Shown here: one piece after another, positions 28,201-36,130 of the stretch | Layout: the number at the start of each line of letters is the position of its first letter | Numbering within the stretch: position 1 is the first letter of the stretch | Source: Halodesulfovibrio aestuarii DSM 17919 = ATCC 29578 | Lineage (GTDB): Bacteria; Desulfobacterota; Desulfovibrionia; Desulfovibrionales; Desulfovibrionaceae | DNA length: 64,000 bases | Reading direction: 5' to 3' | NCBI RefSeq assembly: GCF_000384815.1 | Contig: NZ_ARQF01000021.1 | Coordinates: 744,001 to 808,000 of the forward strand | Notes under the pieces: generated by a model | The model's database searches: none | What the model was told of the DNA's origin: nothing | The model's input: the letters and a program-made list of their open reading frames with translations, nothing else | Made by a program: the position numbers and the translations under genes

Positions 28201-28641
28201 AAGCTTCTTACAGAAAACAAAAAAGAAGCAAAAAGGTTACTGCATACTCTTAAAGGGGTAAGTGCAAGTATAGGTGCAAATGATCTTCACTCAGTGACCA
28301 AAAAGTTAGAAGCAAGTTTCGATAGCTCTCTTTTAAGTACCTTTGATCAGGAACTTGGAAAAGTACTCAAAGATATCTCAAACTGTCCGGAGCTTCAGCA
28401 AGAAGAAGTGCCTCATTCAGATCTCCCTTTGCTAGGTGGAAATATTCGTAAAAAATTATGGTTATCACTATATGAAGCTGTAAATAGCAAACGACCTAAA
28501 AATATTAAAAGAGTTTTAACTAAATTCACCCTCTACTCTCTCCAGCACGAAGATGAGCAACGTCTAAAAGAAATCCGGGCACTTTTGGATAAGTATAAGT
28601 ACAATGATGCTCTGAACCTTTTAGGGGAAAGCAATGAATAA
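25234..28641 (+). CDS. hybrid sensor histidine kinase (Cache-HAMP-HisKA-HATPase-REC-REC-Hpt)
   Basis: 1135 residues. A first helix (about 13-32), a large periplasmic Cache-type sensor (two lobes; FTFIITPENRI and GSYVAIFELDGRLLRHPF are PAS-like strands) and a second helix near 320-340 are followed by HAMP. HisKA has His 437 (FLANMSHEIRTPINAI). The HATPase has the N-box (ITNLTNNAIKFTE), DTGIGL and GTGLGLAIS. REC1 (about 667-785) has Asp about 716 (MDWNMPG); REC2 (about 810-925) has Asp about 862 (MDIQMPVMDG). The Hpt domain has His about 1004 (LLHTLKGVSASIG). It is a complete phosphorelay, co-transcribed with the REC-GGDEF gene whose start overlaps its end. Confidence 0.92.
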   Translation: MRFLKKFGLRGKIYLSFLLIVFIMLASIALTLPPIKKSFEKTIKKEIQTNTLLVGNMAGKLLNESIKQYLKGVTDADMRIVEKIYNKYRNKELTLEQAQNFSKSFINAQQIGEAGFTFIITPENRITKSLTMQMEQCAKEFSPAFINKLLTQKEGYLRLAKSKESLSKDDIAYLSYFAPWKWTVCAISNQIGIHSIIDLANFRKIITDADLSPSAGSYVAIFELDGRLLRHPFLTNENTLDLQDPKTKRFFLREVVDSIKAKGLQHLQSGWIEYNFTIRENPDTYGAKTLYYVYQPENKWCVVTVINKKDLLRPYTKLFLDLRIVVAVMLFSVILLAFLSSNSLVKRIFALKNAARKLSENDFDISLKKHANDEIGELEEAFSDASEKISSLTLSQKKLNENLERIVEERTDALHLALQKAESATKAKSEFLANMSHEIRTPINAITGLTYLMQQQDTPPKQKRYITKIEIATQSLSGIIDDILDYSKIEAGKLDLENTTFYLHDVMEKVSTIVGMKAADKELDFIVSYEPDVPMAYSGDPLRLAQIITNLTNNAIKFTEKGEVGVYITRVQKDHIRFEVRDTGIGLTKEEASRLFRSFSQADTSTTRKYGGTGLGLAISKQLVQLMGGYIWVQSEKDKGTSFFFTVRLKEISSRNNDQTMFTNKRVLIVDDSPSWQTSLTNLLSVYNFDIEVVSSGEEALQNIKENPPYDLILMDWNMPGLNGIETTEKLNATLPSPAHPIIMISGYDEEYYKEEAARHGITTFLHKPVNPSELYNIIISYFGSEVKEDISTKVKKVSLKEELVTRKGSHILLVEDNNLNREIIKDILVHSGIIIDEAHDGLEAVEKLAQHPDRYELIFMDIQMPVMDGYTATAKIRATGSKIPIVALTANAMASDVARSKEAGMDSHLNKPIDVEKFFATLLRYLSPKIDLKEDVSDYVEPQEQVTFKFTAIDAETGLKYMNGNLALYYKILRNFQSNYEDAHNSLKKLLTENKKEAKRLLHTLKGVSASIGANDLHSVTKKLEASFDSSLLSTFDQELGKVLKDISNCPELQQEEVPHSDLPLLGGNIRKKLWLSLYEAVNSKRPKNIKRVLTKFTLYSLQHEDEQRLKEIRALLDKYKYNDALNLLGESNE

Positions 28642-29533
28642 CGAGATACAACAATCAACAATTCTTGTTGTCGATGATTCAGAGTCAAACATAGAGATTG
28701 TTCTTGCTATTTTAGACAATTATGATGTCATACCGGCCACATCAGGTAAGGATGCGCTAGAATTGTTAGCCAGTGAGAATGTCGACCTCATTTTGTTGGA
28801 TATTTTAATGCCGGAGATGAGTGGTTTTGAAGTTTGTGAGGCACTTAAAAAATCCGAAGAGACAAAAAACATTCCCGTCATATTTTTAACGGCACAAAAG
28901 GATGAGGACAGCATAGAAGCTGCCTACCTTATTGGAGGTGTTGACTATGTGACAAAGCCCTTTAAACCGGTTGAATTACTTGCCAGAGTAAAGGTACATC
29001 TTGAATTGCAACATCTTATTCAAAAACTAGAATATCTTGCAACGAGAGATGGCTTAACTGGTATTTATAATCGAAGAAAATTTTTTGAATTAGCTGAAAA
29101 AATGTTTAACGAGTATGATGAACAGTTCTACGCAATAATGCTGGATATAGATTTTTTCAAAAAAATTAATGATCAATACGGTCATCATGCTGGTGACATT
29201 GTTTTAAAGAAAACAACTGATATTATTTCAAGCCTGTTACCGCCCGACTCTATATTTGGTCGCATAGGGGGAGAAGAATTTGCTGTTGTTCTAACAGCAA
29301 ATTCAGACAAAGTGGTTATAAACTTGCTGAACAGCATTGTTTCAACATACTCTAAAACAAGTATTGCAATTAACCCGACACAAAAAGTAACGTGTACATT
29401 AAGTTGTGGAATGGCGCCCAAACATCAATTCACTACATCAATTGATGTACTACTCAGGGAGGCAGATGAAGCACTCTACGAAGCAAAACAAACAGGAAGA
29501 AACAAGAGTGTTGTTCGTGATGTAGTAAGGTGA
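28634..29533 (+). CDS. REC-GGDEF response regulator (diguanylate cyclase)
   Basis: 299 residues. The receiver has the DDSES acidic pair, phosphoacceptor in LLDILMPEMSG and Lys in VTKPFKP. A short coiled-coil leads to the GGDEF domain with active-site loop GRIGGEEFAVVL. The I-site position reads PPDS, so product inhibition at that site is absent. It overlaps the hybrid kinase gene by eight bases and is its likely phosphorelay output, converting the sensed signal into c-di-GMP. Confidence 0.9.
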   Translation: MNNEIQQSTILVVDDSESNIEIVLAILDNYDVIPATSGKDALELLASENVDLILLDILMPEMSGFEVCEALKKSEETKNIPVIFLTAQKDEDSIEAAYLIGGVDYVTKPFKPVELLARVKVHLELQHLIQKLEYLATRDGLTGIYNRRKFFELAEKMFNEYDEQFYAIMLDIDFFKKINDQYGHHAGDIVLKKTTDIISSLLPPDSIFGRIGGEEFAVVLTANSDKVVINLLNSIVSTYSKTSIAINPTQKVTCTLSCGMAPKHQFTTSIDVLLREADEALYEAKQTGRNKSVVRDVVR

Positions 29534-29716
29534 CAAGCAAGGTTAATGAACCAGTGTTTTATTCTCGCACACTCTATACATCTTACCATCGGATAGACTT
29601 CTCTGTGCGGTTATGCAGTAAAGGCACCTGAAATTGCACTGTTCAATTGGAATGTTGTGTAAATCTCTCGATGAGTAAAGAGAACTACTTGAATTAATTT
29701 CAAGTGCCTATTACTA
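29534..29716. other. intergenic stretch with a small hairpin
   Basis: ACTTGAA-TTAAT-TTCAAGT at 29687-29705 lies just past the stop of the 55-residue minus-strand gene and may be its terminator, though no U-run follows. Nothing else is recognised in this stretch. Confidence 0.35.
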
Positions 29717-29884
29717 TTATCTTATTTCAATGTTAATTATGACATCGTCCTTGGTTGAAGCTCCTTGTTGTTTTTCATCCATAGCCTTTTGAACTTGCTG
29801 CGCAACATGTTTATTTATAATAACAACCTGCCCGCCATTAATTGTGATGTCTCCTCGCGTTACGCTTAGTCTTTCACTAGACAT
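29717..29884 (-). CDS. 55-residue protein with strong ribosome site
   Basis: The frame starts MSSERLSVTRGDITINGGQV and ends IINIEIR. An unusually good Shine-Dalgarno sequence, GGAGG, stands seven bases before the ATG at 29882-29884, making a real gene likely despite the length. The product is soluble, with beta-type ends (GDITINGGQVVIINK and DDVIINIEI) around a helical Gln/Lys-rich middle (HVAQQVQKAMDEKQQG). I do not recognise the family. It is encoded alone between the c-di-GMP regulator and the PhzF gene. Confidence 0.55.
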   Translation of the reverse strand: MSSERLSVTRGDITINGGQVVIINKHVAQQVQKAMDEKQQGASTKDDVIINIEIR

Positions 29885-30080
29885 AATAACCTCCATTTAC
29901 GTAGTAACTTATCTCTCACACATATGATTCAGAGTGTTTAGTATACCAAATTTTACAGACATAATGCCAATACAGAGGTTAATCTATAACATCATCACGC
30001 TGTAAATCGCCCTCTCCTACTTACAACAAGTGTTGCATCTTAGGATTACATAAAAATAACAAGAGTTAGGGAGATACCAT

Positions 30081-30866
30081 ATGCAATTACCGCTGTTCCA
30101 AGTTGATGCTTTTACAGATAGCGTTTTTGGAGGCAACCCTGCGGCCGTCTGTAAGCTTGAATATTGGCTACCCGATGAAGTTATGCAAAATATAGCGAAA
30201 GAAAACTCTGTTTCTGAAACGGCGTTTTTCATTACTGTAGATGATGGTTTCGAAATCCGATGGTTTACACCGGAACTTGAAATCGACCTATGCGGTCATG
30301 CTACACTTGCAACGGCACATGTTATTGCAAGACACCTTCAGCCTTCTTTAAATTCACTGAAATTTCATTCAAAAAGCGGAATCCTGACGGTTGCTGTTGA
30401 AGAAGATTTGCTGACATTAAATTTTCCGTCCCGAAAACCCATACCCAGTTCCGCTCCTCAAATAATTCTGGATTCATTTAAGGAAAAACCTATAGAAGTA
30501 CTGAAATCTCGGGACTATGTTCTTGTGTTTGACAACGAAGAGACGGTTAAAAACATGGTTCCTAATCAAGAGCTTCTTAATCAAATCAATCTCGACATCG
30601 GCGGTATTGTCGTAACCGCCCGAGGTGATGTGGTAGATTTTGTTTCACGTTTCTTTACGCCTCAGTCCAGCATTTTTGAAGATCCAGTGACCGGTTCTGC
30701 CCATTGTTCATTAATCCCCTACTGGAGCGAAAAGCTTTCAAAAGAAGTGATGCTCGCTTTACAGTTATCACCAAGAGGTGGAACGCTTTTCTGCGAAAAT
30801 CTGGACGAACGGGTTTTGATCTCGGGCAAAGCGGTAACGTATTTAGAGGGGCATATCACAATTTGA
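30081..30866 (+). CDS. PhzF-family isomerase/epimerase-like protein
   Basis: 261 residues. It has the two-lobe PhzF pattern: QVDAFTDSVFGGNPAAVC at the start, the catalytic Glu in ENSVSETAFF, RWFTPELEIDLCGHATLA, and in the second lobe FFTPQSSIFEDPVTGSAHCSL. GGGAGA precedes the ATG. All expected residues are present. The family includes PhzF and diaminopimelate-epimerase-like enzymes; most members have no known substrate. It stands alone with a terminator behind it. Confidence 0.85.
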   Translation: MQLPLFQVDAFTDSVFGGNPAAVCKLEYWLPDEVMQNIAKENSVSETAFFITVDDGFEIRWFTPELEIDLCGHATLATAHVIARHLQPSLNSLKFHSKSGILTVAVEEDLLTLNFPSRKPIPSSAPQIILDSFKEKPIEVLKSRDYVLVFDNEETVKNMVPNQELLNQINLDIGGIVVTARGDVVDFVSRFFTPQSSIFEDPVTGSAHCSLIPYWSEKLSKEVMLALQLSPRGGTLFCENLDERVLISGKAVTYLEGHITI

Positions 30867-30986
30867 TTACCCTCGGCATATAACTTGTCTGACCATGTTA
30901 TCCACGCGGACATTGTTAATGTTGGTTGATATGATTTAGTAGAAGGTTATTTTACGTTTGTTATTTGTAACGTAATTTTAAACAGC

Positions 30987-31018
30987 AAAAAAAGCCCCGG
31001 ATTTTCCGGGGCTTTTTA
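30987..31018. terminator. bidirectional terminator
   Basis: AAAAAGCCCCGG (30989-31000), loop ATTTT, CCGGGGCTTTTT (31006-31017). It sits between the convergent PhzF-like and Hsp20 genes and serves both. Confidence 0.93.
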
Positions 31019-31024
31019 CGTTGC

Positions 31025-31582
31025 CTAATCTTTTTCTATGCTAATCTTTTTGGATTCTGTGATTGCTTCAGCTTTTCGAGGTAGAGTAATCGTAATTACT
31101 CCATTGCTATATTGTGCTTTTATGTTTTCAGCATCAGCATCCTTTGGGACAGTCAATACACGTTGAAATGATCCATAATTTCGTTCCACGCGATAATAAC
31201 CTTCGTCCTCAGATTTTTTTTCCTGCCGCTTCTCACCTTTTAAAATCAAGGAATCCCCTTTTAATTCAATGGAGATATCTTCTTCTGTCATGCCTGGAAG
31301 TTCTGCTGTAATTGTATACTCTTTTTCCGTTCCCGAAATATCAACATCAGGCTTCAAGATCCCTAACTGAGGGAAAGCATGTTTGTGAAAAAAAGGTGTT
31401 TTAAAATCAATACCCTGAAAAGTTTTATCGAAAAGTCTGTCAATTTCATCATGCAAGTTAAGCAAAGGACTACGATCTCGTCGGTGCCATCGACATAAAT
31501 CATGCTGCTTTACTGGCAGGATTTTTTCCTCTTCATCTTCTTTTTTAAGCCAGTTCCAAGGATTTAATTTGGTAGTATCCAT
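31025..31582 (-). CDS. Hsp20 small heat-shock protein
   Basis: 185 residues from the ATG at 31582 with a strong TTGGAGG site. The alpha-crystallin domain (about 78-175) begins LKPDVDISGTEKEYTITAEL, with PGMTEEDISIELKGDSLILK and YGSFQRVLTVPKDAD, ending with the NGVITITLPRK segment and a short C-terminal tail (KKISIEKD) lacking a clear IxI-proline anchor. The basic/acidic N-terminal arm of about 75 residues is longer than in IbpA. It is an ATP-independent holdase chaperone by family. Confidence 0.9.
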   Translation of the reverse strand: MDTTKLNPWNWLKKEDEEEKILPVKQHDLCRWHRRDRSPLLNLHDEIDRLFDKTFQGIDFKTPFFHKHAFPQLGILKPDVDISGTEKEYTITAELPGMTEEDISIELKGDSLILKGEKRQEKKSEDEGYYRVERNYGSFQRVLTVPKDADAENIKAQYSNGVITITLPRKAEAITESKKISIEKD

Positions 31583-31651
31583 AATATCCTCCAAGAACCA
31601 AATGTAACAGATTTCTAAATTGGATTTTTGAATGCAAATTTTGATAGTATG

Positions 31652-31680
31652 AATAATAAGCGGATTCATTTTAGTGTCAA
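31652..31680 (-). promoter_or_regulatory. possible hsp20 promoter
   Basis: On the minus strand TTGACA (31680-31675) stands 17 bases before ATTATT (31657-31652), about 70 bases ahead of the hsp20 start. The -35 is perfect and the -10 poor. No CIRCE element is visible. Confidence 0.35.
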
Positions 31681-31779
31681 TGCTAACTAGATGTATTATA
31701 ACACCTACTCTAGCCAACTATTAATCCTAATAAAATAAACAGGAACATTGTAAAACAATTGTAATAAAATATAATTAGA

Positions 31780-31944
31780 ATGAAAAATAAAATATCCATA
31801 GAGGATATAGATAATACTTTTTATGAAATGTACAGCCCGTGTTACGTACTGTCTCTCTTCCAACAAAGAGGCATCGGCTGGAACAGACCAGTTTTGCAAA
31901 TGAGATTTAAATTACCAGCTATAAAAGAGGAACAATGGAAATAA
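31780..31944 (+). CDS. possible 54-residue protein
   Basis: The frame begins MKNKISIEDIDNTFYEMYSP and ends MRFKLPAIKEEQWK. It has reasonable codon use and amino-acid content (several aromatic and charged residues, one Cys) but a poor ribosome site. It lies in the divergent gap between hsp20 and the next kinase gene. No family recognised; it may be a chance frame. Confidence 0.3.
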   Translation: MKNKISIEDIDNTFYEMYSPCYVLSLFQQRGIGWNRPVLQMRFKLPAIKEEQWK

Positions 31945-32017
31945 TCAACGGATGATCTCAAGCACTATTGGGACAATTTTAGTTAATGCCTTGCTTATAT
32001 CTATCAGGAGATGGCAC

Positions 32018-33898
32018 ATGCGTTTGTCGAGCAAAGTAAACATACTGGTTGTATTGGCTTTCGTCGCCTCAGGCCTGCTTTGTCTTGGCATCCAATGGGT
32101 ATTTATTATGCCGAGTTTTATCTCTTTGGAAAAAGAAACGGCAATCAAGAATGCAGAACGTGTCCTTGAGACTATTAACAATGAGCTTAACCAAGTTGCC
32201 CCATCAGCTTCAGATTGGGCCTTTTGGACAGATACCTACAACTATATGACAGGTAAAAATCAGAACTTTGTTAAAGAAAATCTTGAAGGAACCAGCGTTC
32301 TTGAAGCGTTAAAGGCTAATTACATGGGTTTTTATGATACGGAAGGTAATGCAGCCTGGAATCTCGCTATTGACTTGCCAACCAATGAGTTACTTCATCT
32401 CGGATGGCTTTCAGAAGCAAAGCTCCCACCAGATCATCCGCTACTACAGATTAAGACATTAACGGACGAGGTTCGTGGGATAATCGATACTCCCTATGCC
32501 CCTATGCTGGTAGTAGCCAAGCCTATTTTAACTAACTTGCGTAAGGGACCGATTGCCGGAACTTTTATCTTAGGACGCTTTTTGGATAATTCTACAATCA
32601 GCCACATAAGTAAATTGACCAAGCTTTCCATTATTCCGTCCCTCCCCAAAAAACAACAGATTGTCCCTTCGCATTTGTTACAGATAGGTCACCGGCATAA
32701 AGGAATAACGTATTCAGCGTTGCGGAAAGTTGAAACACAGACTAGTTGGCAAATTTATACTACGTTAGTTGACCTTACTCAAAAACCAGTTTTGGCGTTA
32801 CAAATAGACACGTCCCGAGATATTTCTGATCAAGGTGCAAAGGCTGTAATGCAATCCTTATGGTCATTAGCTGCAACTGGGCTGTTAATGATGTTTGTAT
32901 TTTGGAAGCTGCTCCGAATTACCGTTTTGGAGCCCCTGACAGAATTAACTGAACATGCCAAAAAAATCGGCAAGGCTGGTAACTTGCAGGAGCACATACA
33001 AATCAAACGAGATGATGAAATTGGCTTTTTGAGCAAAACGTTCAACCAAATGGTAGATCACCTTGAAGAAAGCAGACAAAAAGTTGTCGATCAATCATAC
33101 CGATCCGGTGTTGCCGAAATGGCGGGCGGGGTTCTCCATAACATTAGAAATGCCATAACACCCTTGAATGTCAGGCTGTCAACATTGCAACAGAGTCTCC
33201 GGACTGCGCCACTTGAAGAAATTAAACAGGCGTCGGCTGAGTTAGCAAATTCCAATACGTTATCAGAGCGCCGTGCAGACCTACTACAATTCGTAGAGTT
33301 GGCTGCAGAAGAGCTGAGTAAGTTGGTAACAAAAAGTTATGAAGACGTGACACTTTCTATCCAGCAGATAGCTCAAATAGAAGGACTTTTAGCAGACCAA
33401 CGACGACTAACCCGCTCTGAAAGGGTAATAGAGGCTGTCGATATGGTAAAAATTATAAATGATGTTGCGGCTGGATTACGGTCTGTATTCAAAGATGTAA
33501 TGGAAGTTAAAATTACTGACAGTGTGGTTAGTTGTGGTAATGTTGTCGGAGCGCGAGCCGCCTTGCAACAAGTCGTAGCAAACGTGTTAATCAATGCTGC
33601 GGAATCGATTATAGAAGCTGGAGAGCATACTGGTTGCATTACAATTTCAGCAAGTAAAGAAAAGCTTATGGGGAGGGAAATGGTTGATTACCATTTTGAT
33701 GACAACGGAATAGGAGTGGATCCTGAACATCTTGAGCACTTATTTGAACGGGACTTTTCAACAAAGCACAGAGAAGGTTCCGGTTACGGTCTCCATTGGA
33801 GTGCGATTACAATACAGTCTCTTGGTGGCAAAATGTTTGTAGAAAGCGCCGGATTAGGTCACGGAGCATCTATCCGCATACTATTACCGGTTGCCTGA
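32018..33898 (+). CDS. CHASE4-HAMP sensor histidine kinase
   Basis: About 626 residues from the ATG at 32018, preceded by CAGGAGA; the frame is open further upstream. A first helix (about 10-30) is followed by a periplasmic CHASE4-type sensor (SASDWAFWTDTYNYMTGKNQ is the family's typical motif), a second helix near 290-310, HAMP (LEPLTELTEHAKKI) and a kinase core with phosphoacceptor His about 374 in MAGGVLHNIRNAITPLN. The HATPase ends with FERDFSTKHREGSGYGLHWS, a variant G-box. It overlaps or directly precedes the REC-GGDEF-EAL gene, its probable output. Confidence 0.85.
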   Translation: MRLSSKVNILVVLAFVASGLLCLGIQWVFIMPSFISLEKETAIKNAERVLETINNELNQVAPSASDWAFWTDTYNYMTGKNQNFVKENLEGTSVLEALKANYMGFYDTEGNAAWNLAIDLPTNELLHLGWLSEAKLPPDHPLLQIKTLTDEVRGIIDTPYAPMLVVAKPILTNLRKGPIAGTFILGRFLDNSTISHISKLTKLSIIPSLPKKQQIVPSHLLQIGHRHKGITYSALRKVETQTSWQIYTTLVDLTQKPVLALQIDTSRDISDQGAKAVMQSLWSLAATGLLMMFVFWKLLRITVLEPLTELTEHAKKIGKAGNLQEHIQIKRDDEIGFLSKTFNQMVDHLEESRQKVVDQSYRSGVAEMAGGVLHNIRNAITPLNVRLSTLQQSLRTAPLEEIKQASAELANSNTLSERRADLLQFVELAAEELSKLVTKSYEDVTLSIQQIAQIEGLLADQRRLTRSERVIEAVDMVKIINDVAAGLRSVFKDVMEVKITDSVVSCGNVVGARAALQQVVANVLINAAESIIEAGEHTGCITISASKEKLMGREMVDYHFDDNGIGVDPEHLEHLFERDFSTKHREGSGYGLHWSAITIQSLGGKMFVESAGLGHGASIRILLPVA

Positions 33899-33935
33899 AC
33901 AGCGGTACACTTTAACTTCCAAAAAGGAGAACGCT

Positions 33936-35789
33936 GTGGACGCGGCAAACAATCCAGTTAGAATCTTAGTTGCAGATGATGAACGAGCAATTCTTGAATC
34001 TTATCGTATGATCCTTGAAGGAAACACTCAGTACTCCAATGCTGCTATCAATAATCTAAAAAGCAAACTGTTTGGCGACAAACGTGCTTCTGATGGCCGT
34101 TCTGCACCTCCGGAATTTGATGTCTTATACACTATGGGGGCTAACGAAGCAGTACAAGCAATAAAAGAGAGTCTGGAAAATAACAATCGGTTTGCGATGA
34201 TATTTCTTGACATGCGCATGCCTCCAGGACCGGACGGTGCGTGGGCTGCGGCAGAGATTCGCGCCCTTGATCCAGATATTGAAATCGTTATTTCAACTGC
34301 TTATTCGGACGTTGAGCCAGGCGAGCTATCTTTACGAGTCCCGCCTGCGGGAAAGATGTTTTATATCCAAAAGCCATTTCATCCTCACGAAGTGCGTCAG
34401 CTTGCCGTTGCCTTAGGACAAAAATGGCAAGCTGAAAAAAAAATGCTTCAAATGGCTTATTATGATAGTTTAACAGGGCTGCCCAATCGTGCTTATTTTA
34501 TAAACAGAATAAAGCAAGAGATCGTTTTTTCAGAAAAAAATGAACAATCTTTAGCTGTCTTGTTTATCGATCTTGACAACTTTAAACGAGTTAATGACGC
34601 ACTGGGCCATAAAGTTGGCGACGACTTGTTACGTACTGTTGCTAAACGAATTAAACACAGCCTGCGTAGTAGTGATGCAGTTTCAAGATATCTGTTAAGC
34701 GACAATTCCAACATGCAAATAGCCAGGCTTGGAGGGGATGAATTTACGGTGTTACTTACAGACCTCCAGCAGCCGGATGATGCGTTAACCGTGGCGAAGC
34801 GAATTCAAGAAGAACTTTCAAAGCCGATAGAATTAAACGCACATAAGCTCATTGTTACGCCGAGTATTGGAATAAGTCTTTACCCAAACGATGGGGAAGA
34901 TGATGTCGAGTTACTGAAAAGTGCGGATCTGGCTATGTATTTTGCAAAACGTAATGGGCGCAACAATGTTCAGTTTTATGACAAATCTATGAACGAACAA
35001 GCTCTGTTACGCATAAATCTTGAGAATGAACTGCGCCACGCCATTGAACGAAATGAAATGTCGCTTCACTATCAACCACAAGTTAATCTATCTACAGGAG
35101 CTGTGACCGGCCTTGAGGCATTGCTTAGATGGAATAATGTCAGTTTAGGTAATGTTGCCCCATATGATTTTATTCCTATAGCTGAGGAAAGTGGCCTTAT
35201 CGCTCCAATTGGAGAATGGGTACTGCGTACTGCGTGTCAGCAAGCTAAATATTGGCAGGATGCCGGTCTAAATATAACACGCATGGCAGTTAATGTCGCA
35301 GCAATGCAGTTCTCAAGCTCTGATTTCCCAGACACTGTTGCTAGAGTACTTAAGGAAACAAATCTTGAGCCTTCGGTTCTGGAGTTAGAAATTGGTGAGT
35401 CTATTTTGGTGAAAAATGCGAATAGCGCGATTAATACATTTCTCAAGCTCAAAGAACTTGGTGTGAAACTTGCGATTAATGACTTTGGTACCGGATACTC
35501 AATCCTCGTTTATCTGGAACATTTTCCTATTGATCGACTCAAGATTGATAGCACCTTTATTAAGGCGATCACCACCGACATTGATGATATGGCAATAGCA
35601 AGCGCAATTATCGCCATGGGAGATAGCATGAAAGTAGACGTTCTTGCTAAGGGTGTCGAAACAGATGACCAATTGCAACTTTTGAAACACGAAAATTGTA
35701 CAGAAGCACAAGGTTTTTATTTCTATCACCCTATGGATGTAAAAGACACAGAAGAATTTCTGCTGAAACAAGGAAAGGATAATAAATGA
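33936..35789 (+). CDS. REC-GGDEF-EAL response regulator with altered EAL site
   Basis: About 617 residues, started here at GTG 33936 because AAGGAGA lies five bases before it; a TTG at 33891 inside the kinase gene is the alternative. The receiver carries an insertion of about 35 residues after its first helix (NAAINNLKSKLFGDKRASDG); its Asp is in MIFLDMRMPPGPDG and its Lys in IQKPF. The GGDEF loop ARLGGDEFTVLL is intact and lacks an I-site. EAL keeps TGLEALLRW, VNVAAMQF, ELEIGES and LKID, but DDFG has become NDFG (35478) and the catalytic-loop Glu in EGVET is Lys (AKGVET, 35649), so phosphodiesterase activity is doubtful. Confidence 0.87.
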   Translation: MDAANNPVRILVADDERAILESYRMILEGNTQYSNAAINNLKSKLFGDKRASDGRSAPPEFDVLYTMGANEAVQAIKESLENNNRFAMIFLDMRMPPGPDGAWAAAEIRALDPDIEIVISTAYSDVEPGELSLRVPPAGKMFYIQKPFHPHEVRQLAVALGQKWQAEKKMLQMAYYDSLTGLPNRAYFINRIKQEIVFSEKNEQSLAVLFIDLDNFKRVNDALGHKVGDDLLRTVAKRIKHSLRSSDAVSRYLLSDNSNMQIARLGGDEFTVLLTDLQQPDDALTVAKRIQEELSKPIELNAHKLIVTPSIGISLYPNDGEDDVELLKSADLAMYFAKRNGRNNVQFYDKSMNEQALLRINLENELRHAIERNEMSLHYQPQVNLSTGAVTGLEALLRWNNVSLGNVAPYDFIPIAEESGLIAPIGEWVLRTACQQAKYWQDAGLNITRMAVNVAAMQFSSSDFPDTVARVLKETNLEPSVLELEIGESILVKNANSAINTFLKLKELGVKLAINDFGTGYSILVYLEHFPIDRLKIDSTFIKAITTDIDDMAIASAIIAMGDSMKVDVLAKGVETDDQLQLLKHENCTEAQGFYFYHPMDVKDTEEFLLKQGKDNK

Positions 35790-35943
35790 TACCTGCTGGC
35801 CACGCATCACTATTAAACTGTAGCCACATCTTACCCCGACAATAAAAAGCTGGAATTCCTGTTACGCTACAATATCAGATTACTCATTACGATATTACAT
35901 GAAAACCAACGGTTACTCTTATGGCATCGTCTTAAAGTGTAAC

Positions 35944-35988
35944 ATGTCCAGCAATTACATAACGACATAGCGAAACTGGACATTTTTT
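35944..35988 (+). terminator. terminator after the REC-GGDEF-EAL gene
   Basis: ATGTCCAG (35944-35951), a 24-base loop, CTGGACAT (35976-35983) and then T's. A second hairpin, ACAAGCCC (35996-36003) with GGGCTTGT (36015-36022), follows and may serve the convergent hydF transcript. Nothing else is recognised in the 341-base convergent gap. Confidence 0.6.
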
Positions 35989-36130
35989 ATAATAAACAAG
36001 CCCCTGTAAAACAAGGGCTTGTAAGTAAGACTACTAATACATTGATAAGCCATGTAACCTGAACTTGCCGTGCTTGGTTTTTTCCTAAACATGCTCACTT
36101 AATTACGACAGTTCTAGGTCAAAAAGCTTC

